The translations under genes were made by a program, and so were the position numbers. From the NCBI RefSeq assembly GCF_024637375.1, contig NZ_JAGXFK010000093.1:1-34498 (forward strand): 34,498 nucleotides of DNA, given 5' to 3'. Each line of letters opens with the position of its first letter. Within the stretch, counting starts at the first letter, position 1. The DNA is from Sediminimonas sp. Lineage in GTDB: Bacteria > Pseudomonadota > Alphaproteobacteria > Rhodobacterales > Rhodobacteraceae. The notes under the pieces were generated by a model, which saw only the letters and a program-made list of their open reading frames with translations, ran no database searches and had not been told where the DNA came from. This document shows positions 15,751-23,586 of the stretch, one piece after another.

Positions 15751-15754
15751 CCCT

Positions 15755-16630
15755 TCACCCCGCGAATTCGTCGCGGCGGTAGCCCTGGATGAACAACAGC
15801 GCGCTCAGGTCGCCGTGGTTGATGCGGATGTCGCTTTGTGCCGCGACGGTGGGCTTGGCGTGGAGCGCCACGCCGGTGCCGGCGCGCCCGAGCATCCCGA
15901 GGTCGTTGGCGCCGTCGCCCACGGCGATCGCGTCGGCCTCGGATATATCCAGGTGCCGGGTGACGCGGGCCAGCGTCTCGATCTTGGCCTCGCGGCCCAG
16001 GATGGGGTGCGCCACCTCTCCGGTCAGGCGGCCGTCCTCGGCCAGCAGGATGTTGGCGTGCGTCTCGTCGAAGCCCAGCCACCGCCCGACCTGCCGGGTG
16101 AAGGCGGTGAACCCGCCCGAGACCAGCACCGTGTAGCCGCCCATGGCCTTCATCGTCGCCACCAGCTCCCGTCCGCCGGGGGCCAGCGTGATACGCGTAT
16201 TCAGCACCCGGTCAATCACCGATTCGTCGAGGCCCTTCAGCAGCGCCACGCGCGCGGTCAGCGCCTGTTCGAAATCCAGTTCGCCGTTCATGGCGCGCGC
16301 CGTGATGCCGGCGACATGCGCGCCCACCCCGGCCTCGTCGGCCAACTCGTCGATGCATTCCTGCCCGATCATGGTGCTGTCCATGTCGGCAATCAGCATC
16401 GCCTTGCGCCGCCCCCCGGCGGGTTGGATCACCAGGTCGACGCCGCGGCGCTGCCATGTCTCCCACGCCGACCAGCGGTCGTCGGGCAAGTCCGGCACCG
16501 GGAACTCCGCCGCCTCGCCGGGCGACAGCCAGGCGATATCGCCGCCCTGCCAGGCATCGCGCTGCGCGGCCACGGCATGGTCGGTCAGGTGCGGCTCGTC
16601 GGGGTTGGTCAGAAGGGTGGCAATGTACAT
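15755..16630 (-). CDS. serB: Phosphoserine phosphatase
   Basis: A 291-aa HAD-superfamily enzyme that removes phosphate from L-phosphoserine, the last step of serine synthesis. HAD motif I is ADMDST, with nucleophile Asp82 and acid/base Asp84. Motif II is the Ser in LVSGGFTAFT, the motif III Lys is in GREAKIETL, and motif IV is AVGDGANDLGML. Family blocks EAGVGAHVAGITARAMNGEL and VALHAKPTVAAQSDIRI fit SerB. An N-terminal domain of about 75 residues precedes the catalytic part, as in other long SerB proteins. The ATG beginning MYIATLLTNP was chosen; the ribosome-binding site is weak, but the open frame further upstream runs through the serC leader on the other strand. It diverges from serC-serA, placing all three enzymes of the pathway together. 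Confidence 0.96.
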   Translation of the reverse strand: MYIATLLTNPDEPHLTDHAVAAQRDAWQGGDIAWLSPGEAAEFPVPDLPDDRWSAWETWQRRGVDLVIQPAGGRRKAMLIADMDSTMIGQECIDELADEAGVGAHVAGITARAMNGELDFEQALTARVALLKGLDESVIDRVLNTRITLAPGGRELVATMKAMGGYTVLVSGGFTAFTRQVGRWLGFDETHANILLAEDGRLTGEVAHPILGREAKIETLARVTRHLDISEADAIAVGDGANDLGMLGRAGTGVALHAKPTVAAQSDIRINHGDLSALLFIQGYRRDEFAG

Positions 16631-16724
16631 GGCAAGGGTCCGGTCAAAGCTGCGCAACGTCGCATTTGAACATTCAACCGGCGCTATAGCGACATTTTGA
16701 CGGTTGTGAAACCCGCCGAACGCC

Positions 16725-16787
16725 GGTACATGCGGTGGCGGGACACCCCTCCCCAACGAGGGGCGCTTATCTGGAAGGGTAGCAAAA
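16725..16787 (+). promoter_or_regulatory. serC leader RNA (structured 5' UTR)
   Basis: Immediately before serC are two hairpins. The first is CCCCTC-cccaac-GAGGGG (16746-16763). The second (16765-16783) pairs GCTTATCT with GGGTAGC around a GGAA loop, with one bulged T and two wobble pairs. The second hairpin contains the GGAAGGG ribosome-binding site, so folding would hide it. This matches the description of the serC leader motif known upstream of serC-serA in alphaproteobacteria, whose last stem overlaps the ribosome-binding site. The ligand or factor is not established. The 5' boundary is approximate. Confidence 0.75.
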
Positions 16788-17942
16788 ATGACGACTGAAC
16801 AACCGGCAACGCGGCCGGCCAACCCGCGTTTTTCCTCCGGCCCCTGTGCCAAGATCCCCACCTTCACCCTCGACAAGCTGGCAGACGCGCCCCTGGGCCG
16901 CAGCCACCGCGCCGCCGTGGGCAAGGCCAAGCTGAAAGCCGCCATCGAAGGCACGCGCGAGGTGCTGGGCATCCCCGCCGATTACCGCATCGGCATCGTG
17001 CCCGCCTCCGACACCGGGGCGTTCGAAATGGCGATGTGGTCGATGCTGGGCGAACGCCCGGTCGAGATGGTCGCGTGGGAATCCTTCGGCGACGGCTGGG
17101 TCACCGACGCGGTCAAGCAGCTCAAGATCAACGCCACCGTGCACGAGGCCCCCTACGGGCGCATCGTGAATATGGCGACGCTGAACTACGACAACGACGT
17201 GTGCTTTACCTGGAACGGCACCACCAGCGGCGTGCGCGTGCCCTCGGGCGACGTGATCCCGGCCGACCGCGCCGGCCTGACGCTGTGCGACGCGACCAGC
17301 GCCGCCTTCGCCATGGATCTTCCCTGGGACAAGCTGGATGTGACGACCTTTTCCTGGCAGAAGGTGCTGGGCGGCGAGGCAGCGCATGGCATGCTTGTCC
17401 TGTCCCCGCGCGCGGTCGAACGGCTTGAAAGCTACACACCGGCCTGGCCGCTGCCCAAGATTTTCCGCCTGACCAAGGGCGGCAAGCTCAACGAAGGCAT
17501 CTTCGAGGGCGCCACCATCAACACGCCCTCGATGCTGGCGGTCGAGGATTACCTCGTCGCGCTGGATTGGGCGCGCGATGTCGGTGGGCTCAAGGGCCTG
17601 ATCGCACGCGCCGACGCCAACGCGCAGGCCATCTGGGATTTCTGCGAGACCCGCGACTGGATCGCCAACCTGGCCGAAGACCCGGCGACGCGCTCGAACA
17701 CCAGCGTATGCCTGAAGTTCACCGACGCGCGCATCAAGGACGGCGCGGCCTTCGCCAAGGCGGTGCAGAAACGGCTCGAGTCCGAAGGCGTCGCGTTCGA
17801 CGTGGGCGCCTATCGCGACGCTCCGGCCGGCCTGCGCATCTGGTGCGGTGGCACGGTGGAAACCGCCGACATAAAGGCGCTTCTGCCCTGGGTCGACTGG
17901 GCCTTCGACGCCGAGATCGCGGCGCTTGGCGAAACGGCGTGA
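16788..17942 (+). CDS. serC: Phosphoserine aminotransferase
   Basis: A 384-aa PLP enzyme that converts 3-phosphohydroxypyruvate and glutamate to phosphoserine and 2-oxoglutarate, in the cytoplasm. The PLP-binding lysine is Lys192 in [17 protein letters not shown]. The N-terminal [15 protein letters not shown], the loop [18 protein letters not shown] and the C-terminal [15 protein letters not shown] belong to the alphaproteobacterial SerC type, which is longer than the enterobacterial enzyme (about 360 aa). The ATG lies just after the leader hairpin that includes the GGAAGGG site. It is followed after 83 bases by serA and is probably co-transcribed with it. Confidence 0.97.
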   Translation: MTTEQPATRPANPRFSSGPCAKIPTFTLDKLADAPLGRSHRAAVGKAKLKAAIEGTREVLGIPADYRIGIVPASDTGAFEMAMWSMLGERPVEMVAWESFGDGWVTDAVKQLKINATVHEAPYGRIVNMATLNYDNDVCFTWNGTTSGVRVPSGDVIPADRAGLTLCDATSAAFAMDLPWDKLDVTTFSWQKVLGGEAAHGMLVLSPRAVERLESYTPAWPLPKIFRLTKGGKLNEGIFEGATINTPSMLAVEDYLVALDWARDVGGLKGLIARADANAQAIWDFCETRDWIANLAEDPATRSNTSVCLKFTDARIKDGAAFAKAVQKRLESEGVAFDVGAYRDAPAGLRIWCGGTVETADIKALLPWVDWAFDAEIAALGETA

Positions 17943-17965
17943 CGCCGATTTCTTGAAAAAAACGT

Positions 17966-17990
17966 CCCGGAGTCTTTTCAAGACCCCGGG
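17966..17990. other. Strong intercistronic hairpin between serC and serA
   Basis: An 11-position stem with one A.C mismatch (CCCGGAGTCTT / AAGACCCCGGG) and a TTC loop. On its left flank is an A7 run (17956-17962). Read on the plus strand there is no T-tract after it, so serC transcripts are likely to continue into serA, with the hairpin shielding the serC 3' end. Read on the minus strand, the hairpin is followed by T7 and would be a standard terminator of antisense transcription. Confidence 0.6.
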
Positions 17991-18025
17991 GCCTACTCCT
18001 GAATCTTCGTTAAAGGACCACGCAC

Positions 18026-19621
18026 ATGGCTCCCAAAGTACTCGTTTCCGACAAGCTTTCCGAAACCGCGGTGCAGATCTTCCGTGATCGCGGCATCGAC
18101 GTCGATTTCCAGCCCGACCTCGGCAAGGACAAGGACAAGCTGCTCGAAGTCATCGGCAACTACGACGGTCTGGCGATCCGCTCGGCCACCAAGGTGACCG
18201 AGAAGATCCTCGATGCCGCAGAACACCTCAAGGTGATCGGCCGCGCCGGGATCGGCACCGATAACGTCGACAAGGACGCCGCCTCGCAAAAGGGCGTGAT
18301 CGTGATGAACACGCCTTTCGGCAACTCGATCACCACCGCCGAGCACGCCATCGCGATGATGTTCGCCATCGCGCGCCAGATCCCCGCGGCCAGCGTCAGC
18401 ACCCAGGCAGGCAAGTGGGAAAAATCGAAATTCATGGGCGTCGAGCTGACCGGCAAGACCCTGGGTGTCATCGGTGCCGGCAACATCGGCTCGATCGTCT
18501 GCGACCGCGCCCGCGGCCTGCGCATGAAGGTGGTCGCCTATGACCCGTTCCTGTCCTCGGAAAAGGCCGCGAAGATGGGCGTCGAGAAGGTCGAGCTGGA
18601 TGACCTGCTGGCGCGGGCCGATTTCATCACCCTGCACGTGCCGCTGATCGACGCGACGCGCAACATCCTGTCGCGCGAGAACCTCGAAAAGACCAAGAAG
18701 GGCGTGCGCATCATCAACTGCGCGCGTGGCGGGCTGGTCGACGAACAGGCAGTCGCCGACCTGATCCAGTCCGGCCATATCGGCGGCGCCGGCTTCGATG
18801 TCTTCACTCAGGAACCGGCGACCGAGAACCCGCTTTTCGGCCTGCCCAACGTGGTCTGCACGCCGCACCTCGGCGCCGCCACCACCGAGGCACAGGAAAA
18901 CGTCGCCCTGCAAGTGGCCGAACAGATGTCGGATTACCTGCTGACCGGCGCGGTGACCAACGCGCTCAACATGCCCTCGGTTACCGCCGAAGAGGCCAAG
19001 GTGATGGGCCCCTGGATCAAGCTGGCCGATCACCTCGGCAGCTTCATCGGCCAGATGACCGACGAGCCGATCAAGGCCATCAACATCCTCTACGACGGCG
19101 TGGTATCCCGGATGAACCTGGAGGCGCTCAACTGCTCGGTCGTGGCGGGGATCATGAAACGCTTCAACCCCGACGTGAACATGGTCAGCGCGCCGGTGGT
19201 CGCCAAGGAACGCGGCATCAAGATCAGCACCACAAACCAGGACAAGTCGGGCGCCTTCGAAGGCTACATGAAAGTCACCGTTGTCACCGCCAAGCGTGAA
19301 CGCTCGGTCGCCGGCACGGTGTTCTCGGACGGCAAGCCGCGCTTCATCCAGATCAAGGGCATCAACATCGATGCCGAGGTCGGGCGCCACATGCTCTATA
19401 CCACCAACGAAGACGTGCCCGGTATCATCGGCACCCTGGGCAAGACGATGGGCGAGGCCGGGTCGAACATCGCCAACTTCACGCTCGGGCGGTCGGCTTC
19501 GGGCGGCGAGGCGATCGCGCTTCTCTACGTGGATGCACCCGTGGCGCCGGACACGCTCAAGGCGCTCGAGGCGACGGGCCTCTTCCGGCAGGTCAAGCCG
19601 CTGCAGTTCGACGTCGACTGA
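18026..19621 (+). CDS. serA: D-3-phosphoglycerate dehydrogenase
   Basis: A 531-aa enzyme that oxidises 3-phosphoglycerate to 3-phosphohydroxypyruvate with NAD, the first step of serine synthesis. The NAD fold has GAGNIG (residues 150-155). Catalytic residues are Arg234 (NCARGGLVDE), Glu263 (FTQEPATENP) and His281 (CTPHLGAATTEA). The protein is of the long type: after the catalytic part (to about 310) comes an intervening domain (about 320-450) and a C-terminal ACT domain (about 455-525, with EDVPGIIGTLGKTMGEAGSN) that in relatives senses serine. AAAGGA lies nine bases before the ATG. A large antisense open frame over this gene is a coding-strand shadow. Confidence 0.98.
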   Translation: MAPKVLVSDKLSETAVQIFRDRGIDVDFQPDLGKDKDKLLEVIGNYDGLAIRSATKVTEKILDAAEHLKVIGRAGIGTDNVDKDAASQKGVIVMNTPFGNSITTAEHAIAMMFAIARQIPAASVSTQAGKWEKSKFMGVELTGKTLGVIGAGNIGSIVCDRARGLRMKVVAYDPFLSSEKAAKMGVEKVELDDLLARADFITLHVPLIDATRNILSRENLEKTKKGVRIINCARGGLVDEQAVADLIQSGHIGGAGFDVFTQEPATENPLFGLPNVVCTPHLGAATTEAQENVALQVAEQMSDYLLTGAVTNALNMPSVTAEEAKVMGPWIKLADHLGSFIGQMTDEPIKAINILYDGVVSRMNLEALNCSVVAGIMKRFNPDVNMVSAPVVAKERGIKISTTNQDKSGAFEGYMKVTVVTAKRERSVAGTVFSDGKPRFIQIKGINIDAEVGRHMLYTTNEDVPGIIGTLGKTMGEAGSNIANFTLGRSASGGEAIALLYVDAPVAPDTLKALEATGLFRQVKPLQFDVD

Positions 19622-19677
19622 CGTTCGCCACCGCGGGCCCCATCGCGCGCCGCCCCCGGGGGGCGGCGCGTTTCGTT

Positions 19678-20055
19678 TCAGGCGCCTTCGCGCCCCGCGT
19701 TGCGCAGCACGATCAACAGGAAAAGCAGCATAGACCCCAGGGTCAGGAACGAGCCGGCCTTGGCCAGGGTTTCGCCGGTTTCGCGCACCGCCATGACGAT
19801 TCCCGGAACGATGGCGATCACCCCGAGCGCCGCAAGCGCGAAATGCAGTTTCGGCAGAACACCCTGCGCGGCGGCCGGGCTGACGTGGTAGTAGACCCCG
19901 AACAGCGCAAGCGTCACCCACCCCAGGAGGTTCAGGTGCGCATGTGCCGGTGCCAGCAAGTGATCCTTTGTCGCCGACATCTGTATACCCCAGGACATGC
20001 CGACAATCGCTGCCACGACGCCCAGAACGAAGAAATAAAGTGCAAGTCCCCTCAT
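19678..20055 (-). CDS. Small four-helix membrane protein with conserved histidines
   Basis: A 125-aa integral membrane protein with four hydrophobic segments (about residues 4-24, 38-58, 68-88 and 100-118). Histidines are in or next to the second and third helices: His38 and His40 in PAHAHLNLLGW, His57 in YYHVSP and His71 in KLHFALA. The HAHLNLLGW block recalls haem-ligating helices of haem-copper oxidase subunit I relatives, so haem binding is possible, but I cannot name a function. The ATG is preceded by GGGGAG within a tandemly repeated 11-mer. It is convergent with serA, 56 bases apart, and divergent from the thiolase gene, 211 bases apart. Confidence 0.75.
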   Translation of the reverse strand: MRGLALYFFVLGVVAAIVGMSWGIQMSATKDHLLAPAHAHLNLLGWVTLALFGVYYHVSPAAAQGVLPKLHFALAALGVIAIVPGIVMAVRETGETLAKAGSFLTLGSMLLFLLIVLRNAGREGA

Positions 20056-20058
20056 CGG

Positions 20059-20080
20059 TTTCACTCCCCTTTCACTCCCC
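20059..20080. repeat. Tandem duplication of an 11-mer carrying the ribosome-binding site
   Basis: TTTCACTCCCC occurs twice in direct succession. On the minus strand this gives two copies of GGGGAGTGAAA, so the small membrane protein gene has two Shine-Dalgarno-like sequences. The copy nearest the gene is at the normal distance from the ATG. Confidence 0.75.
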
Positions 20081-20266
20081 TGTGTGCCCCCTCGTCTCGC
20101 GCGCGGGGGTGCCTGCAGAATATATCGCGTTGGCCTGTCGGGGAACTCCCATTGTTGTGCTAACGACATGGCGCGCCCGGCGGCGAAAAAATGACGGAAC
20201 GTCCCCCTGCCCTTCGCGCGGATGCTGCGCTAGCATTGCGCCAAAGCTTCAGGATGCGAGGACAAG

Positions 20267-21442
20267 ATGAGCGACATTGTGATACTCGGCGGCACCCGGA
20301 CCGCGATCGGAACATTCGGCGGCGCACTGGCCGGCGTGCCCCCCACCCGGCTTGGCGCGATCGTCGCCGGCGAGGCGCTGAAACGCGCCGGGCTGGCCCC
20401 CGACAGGATCGGCCACGTCGTCTTCGGCACCGTCATCAACACCGAGCCGCGCGACATGTACCTCAGCCGCGTCGCCGCGATCGAGGCCGGCATCCCCGAC
20501 AGCACCCCGGCGATGAACGTCAATCGCCTGTGCGGGTCCGGGGCGCAGGCGGTGGTCTCGGCGGCGCAGGCGCTGATGCTGGGCGATGCCGATTTCGCGC
20601 TGGCCGGCGGCGCCGAGTCGATGTCGCGCGCGCCCTACATCGTGCCCGACCAGCGTTGGGGCGCCAAGATGGGCGACATCCGCACGCTCGACATGCTGCT
20701 GGGCACGCTCGCCTGCCCCTTCGGCAGCGGGCACATGGGGGTGACGGCCGAAAACGTGGCCGGCGAACACGGCATCACCCGCGCCGACCAGGACGACTTC
20801 GCCCTGCAAAGCCAGACCCGCGCAGCCGCCGCCATCGAGGCCGGATACTTCCGCGACCAGATCGTGCCGGTCGAGGTGCGCGCAAAGCGCGACACCGTGC
20901 AGTTCGACACCGACGAACACCCCAAGCCCACCAGCGCCGAGGCGCTCGCCGGCCTGCGCCCGGCGTTCCAGAAGGACGGCACCGTGACCGCCGGCAACGC
21001 CAGCGGCATCAACGACGGCGCCGCCGCGCTGGTACTGGCGCGCGCCGACGCAGCCGAAAAGGCCGGGCTGGCGCCCCGCGCGCGCATCCTGGGCTATGCC
21101 CATGCGGGCGTCCGCCCCGAGGTGATGGGCATCGGCCCGGTCCCGGCGGTGGAGGCGCTATTTGAAAAGACCAGCCTCGCCGCAGGCGATTTCGACCTCG
21201 TCGAATCGAACGAGGCATTCGCCGCGCAAGCCGTCGCGGTCAACCGCAAGCTCGGCCTCGACCCGGCGATCGTGAACCCCAATGGCGGCGCCATCGCCCT
21301 GGGGCACCCCGTGGGTGCCACCGGCGCCATCCTGATGGTCAAGGCGCTACACGAACTGGAGCGTACCGGCGGCAAGCGCGCCCTGATCACCATGTGCATC
21401 GGCGGCGGTCAGGGCATCGCGCTGGCAATCGAACGCGGCTGA
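20267..21442 (+). CDS. Acetyl-CoA acetyltransferase (thiolase)
   Basis: A 391-aa thiolase. The nucleophile is Cys89 in [11 protein letters not shown], and the second active-site residues are His347 in [10 protein letters not shown] and Cys377 in CIGGGQG; the Asn/Glu motif is [10 protein letters not shown]. Length and motifs fit the biosynthetic class (PhaA/AtoB/BktB), which condenses two acyl-CoA units, although the same enzymes also work in the breakdown direction. [12 protein letters not shown] and the [15 protein letters not shown] loop resemble BktB-like thiolases with wider chain-length use. GAGGA sits six bases before the ATG. It stands alone, with no phaB, reductase or CoA-transferase next to it, so pathway assignment is open. 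Confidence 0.93.
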   Translation: MSDIVILGGTRTAIGTFGGALAGVPPTRLGAIVAGEALKRAGLAPDRIGHVVFGTVINTEPRDMYLSRVAAIEAGIPDSTPAMNVNRLCGSGAQAVVSAAQALMLGDADFALAGGAESMSRAPYIVPDQRWGAKMGDIRTLDMLLGTLACPFGSGHMGVTAENVAGEHGITRADQDDFALQSQTRAAAAIEAGYFRDQIVPVEVRAKRDTVQFDTDEHPKPTSAEALAGLRPAFQKDGTVTAGNASGINDGAAALVLARADAAEKAGLAPRARILGYAHAGVRPEVMGIGPVPAVEALFEKTSLAAGDFDLVESNEAFAAQAVAVNRKLGLDPAIVNPNGGAIALGHPVGATGAILMVKALHELERTGGKRALITMCIGGGQGIALAIERG

Positions 21443-21490
21443 GCGCCCGAGCGCGGCAGGCGACACCAGGAGCATTTGCGCCAAGATCAA

Positions 21491-21520
21491 GCATCGAGCG
21501 TGGCAAAGCCACGCCGATGC
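21491..21520. terminator. Long hairpin between the converging thiolase and pbpC genes
   Basis: GCATCG(A)GCGTGGC pairs with GCCACGCCGATGC across an AAA loop: 13 pairs with one bulged A. It lies about 50 bases after the thiolase stop and 12 bases after the pbpC stop on the other strand. It is placed to end transcripts from both sides, but has no T-tract on either side. Confidence 0.5.
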
Positions 21521-21531
21521 GTCAGGCCGGG

Positions 21532-23586
21532 TCAGTCAATGCGCAGCCGGGTACGATCGGCGCGGCCCTCGGCGTCGATCACCGTCAGGGTCAGGAAACC
21601 GCGCCCCGGGTCCGGTAGCGTGACCTCGCGCCGCCGCGCGCCGCTCAGCACCGGCCGGCCATTGGCCAGCCAACTGAACGGCGGCACGCCGGCGCGCACC
21701 TTGGCGACAAGGCCCGCCTCGCCCGGTATCAGCCGCACGCCTTCGGGCGGAAAGGCAAGCAGCGGCGCCGATGCCCGACCGCCATTTGCATCGCCCCCGC
21801 CCCCGAACACCCGCAGCGGCGCGGGGAGGTCGGCATTGCCGACCAGCAGCGCCCCGGCCGGCGGCGGCGGCAGCGGCGTTGACGCGGCGCCCAGCCGTTC
21901 GAACGCCGAAAACAGCACCGGCGCGGCCAAATCGCCGCCGAAGGCGCCGGGAACCGGGGTGCCATCGGGCCGCCCGATCCAGACACCGACGACGTGCGCC
22001 CCGTCAAAACCCAGGGCCCAGGCATCGCGGTGGCCATAGGACGTGCCGGTCTTGTACGCCAGCGGCAGGGCCGGTGCACCGTCCGGCGGCGCCAGCCGCG
22101 ACAGCACTCGCCCCACCTGCCAGGCCGCCACCGGCCCGACGATTTGCTCCGGCGTTCCCTGCCTCGCCCGATCCCCCGCGGTGCCCCGGCGCCAGTGCAG
22201 CGGCACGGCGTGCCCGCCATTTGCCAGCCCCGCATAAAGCCGCACCAGCCCTTCCAGCCGCACCCCGACACCGCCCAGCGCCACCGCCAGCCCGGCGCGT
22301 CCGCCCGGCAACTCGGGCCGGACCCCGGCCCGGCGCAGCGCCGCCATCAACCGCGCCGGCCCCACCGCCCGCGTCAACCGCACGACCGGAATGTTGAGCG
22401 ACAGGCGCAGCGCCTCGGCCGCGCGCACACGCCCACGGAACCGGCCATCGAAATTCTGCGGCGCGTAGCCGTCGAAATCGACCGGCGTGTCGTCGATCAG
22501 CGTTTCGGGATGCGCCATCCCCTGGTCGAAGGCCAGCGCATAGACCAGCGGCTTGAGCGTCGAACCGGGTGAGCGCAGCGCCCGCGTCATGTCCACGAAA
22601 CCCGCCCGCGCCCCGGCGCGGTAACCGCCCGAACCGACCGCCGCCAGGATCGCGCCGCTGCGATGGTCGGCGACCATGATCGCGATCGACAGGCGCCGCG
22701 CACGGCCTTCGACCGTCTGGTGTGTCAGGCGTTCCAGCCGCCGCTGCAACGGCGCGTCAAGCGTCAGTTCGTGGCGCAGCGCCACCGGGTCGTCGGCGCG
22801 CGCCCGGTCAGCCATGTGGGGGGCCAGCGCCGGGAACGGGCGGCGCACGGTCGGCACCGGCGCGCGCGTGGCGACCGCGCGCGCCTCGACGCTCAGCACG
22901 CCGGCTTGCACCATGCGCGCCAGCACCCGGTCGCGCGCCGCGCGGGCGGCTTCGGGGTTCAGATCGGGGCGGCGCGCCTCGGGCGATTGCGGCAACGCCA
23001 CCAGCAGCGCCGCCTGCGCCGGGGACAGGCGCGCGGGCTCTTTCCCGAACCACGCCAGCGTCGCGGCGCGCACCCCTTCGATATTGCCGCCGAACGGCGC
23101 CAGCGTCAGGTAAAGACCGAGGATCGCGTCCTTGTCCAGTTGCCGCTCCAGCGCCAGCGCGACGCGGATCTGGCGCAGCTTGCCCGCCCAACGCCCGGTG
23201 CTGCCGCGCTCCAGAAGGCGCGCCACCTGCATGCTCAGTGTCGAGGCACCCGACACGATGCGCCCGTTGGCCAGCGCCTGGCCGGCGGCGCGGATCATGG
23301 CGCGCGCATCCACCCCGCCATGCCGGTAGAACCGCTTGTCCTCGTAGGCCAGCAGCATCGCCAGGTAGAGCGGGTCCACCTGGTCGGCGCGCGCACCCAG
23401 CCGCCAGCGCCCGTCGGCCACGGTGTAGGCGCGTAGCAAACGGCCATCGCGGTCCACCACCTCGACGGAGGTCTCCACCGCCAGCAGCGGCAGCTCGGTG
23501 CGCGCCACCCAGCCATCCACCGCATCTCGCGCCAGCGCCACCGCGAACAGTGCCACGACCAGCAGCAGCGGCAGCACGCGCATCAT
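21532..23586 (-). CDS. pbpC: Penicillin-binding protein 1C (bifunctional glycosyltransferase/transpeptidase-type)
   Basis: A 684-aa class A penicillin-binding protein. A single membrane anchor (about residues 3-20) is followed by the GT51 glycosyltransferase domain with Glu82 in EDKRFYRHGGVD and SGASTLSMQVARLL. The transpeptidase domain has Ser342-x-x-Lys345 (GSTLKPL), Ser396-Leu-Asn398 and Lys512-Thr-Gly (YKTGTS). The C-terminal stretch (about 590-684, Gly/Pro-rich then beta-type) matches the PbpC C-terminal domain. It should act in the periplasm on peptidoglycan. The ATG overlaps the end of the alpha-2-macroglobulin gene by 4 bases. This pairing is known in many Gram-negative bacteria, where the two are thought to repair and guard the wall together. 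Confidence 0.96.
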   Translation of the reverse strand: MMRVLPLLLVVALFAVALARDAVDGWVARTELPLLAVETSVEVVDRDGRLLRAYTVADGRWRLGARADQVDPLYLAMLLAYEDKRFYRHGGVDARAMIRAAGQALANGRIVSGASTLSMQVARLLERGSTGRWAGKLRQIRVALALERQLDKDAILGLYLTLAPFGGNIEGVRAATLAWFGKEPARLSPAQAALLVALPQSPEARRPDLNPEAARAARDRVLARMVQAGVLSVEARAVATRAPVPTVRRPFPALAPHMADRARADDPVALRHELTLDAPLQRRLERLTHQTVEGRARRLSIAIMVADHRSGAILAAVGSGGYRAGARAGFVDMTRALRSPGSTLKPLVYALAFDQGMAHPETLIDDTPVDFDGYAPQNFDGRFRGRVRAAEALRLSLNIPVVRLTRAVGPARLMAALRRAGVRPELPGGRAGLAVALGGVGVRLEGLVRLYAGLANGGHAVPLHWRRGTAGDRARQGTPEQIVGPVAAWQVGRVLSRLAPPDGAPALPLAYKTGTSYGHRDAWALGFDGAHVVGVWIGRPDGTPVPGAFGGDLAAPVLFSAFERLGAASTPLPPPPAGALLVGNADLPAPLRVFGGGGDANGGRASAPLLAFPPEGVRLIPGEAGLVAKVRAGVPPFSWLANGRPVLSGARRREVTLPDPGRGFLTLTVIDAEGRADRTRLRID

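Noticed and set aside
15567-15782. 71-codon plus-strand open frame between the hydrolase and serB
   Set aside because: No clear ribosome-binding site, overlaps the 3' end of serB and the inverted repeat after it, and has no protein-like pattern.
16631-16972. 114-codon N-terminal extension of serB
   Set aside because: It crosses the serC leader and the serC 5' end on the opposite strand; the SerB N-terminal domain begins with MYIATLLTNP.
17993-19921. 642-codon minus-strand open frame over serA
   Set aside because: Composition is that of an antisense shadow (His, Asp, Gly and Arg-rich); serA on the plus strand is intact with all catalytic residues.
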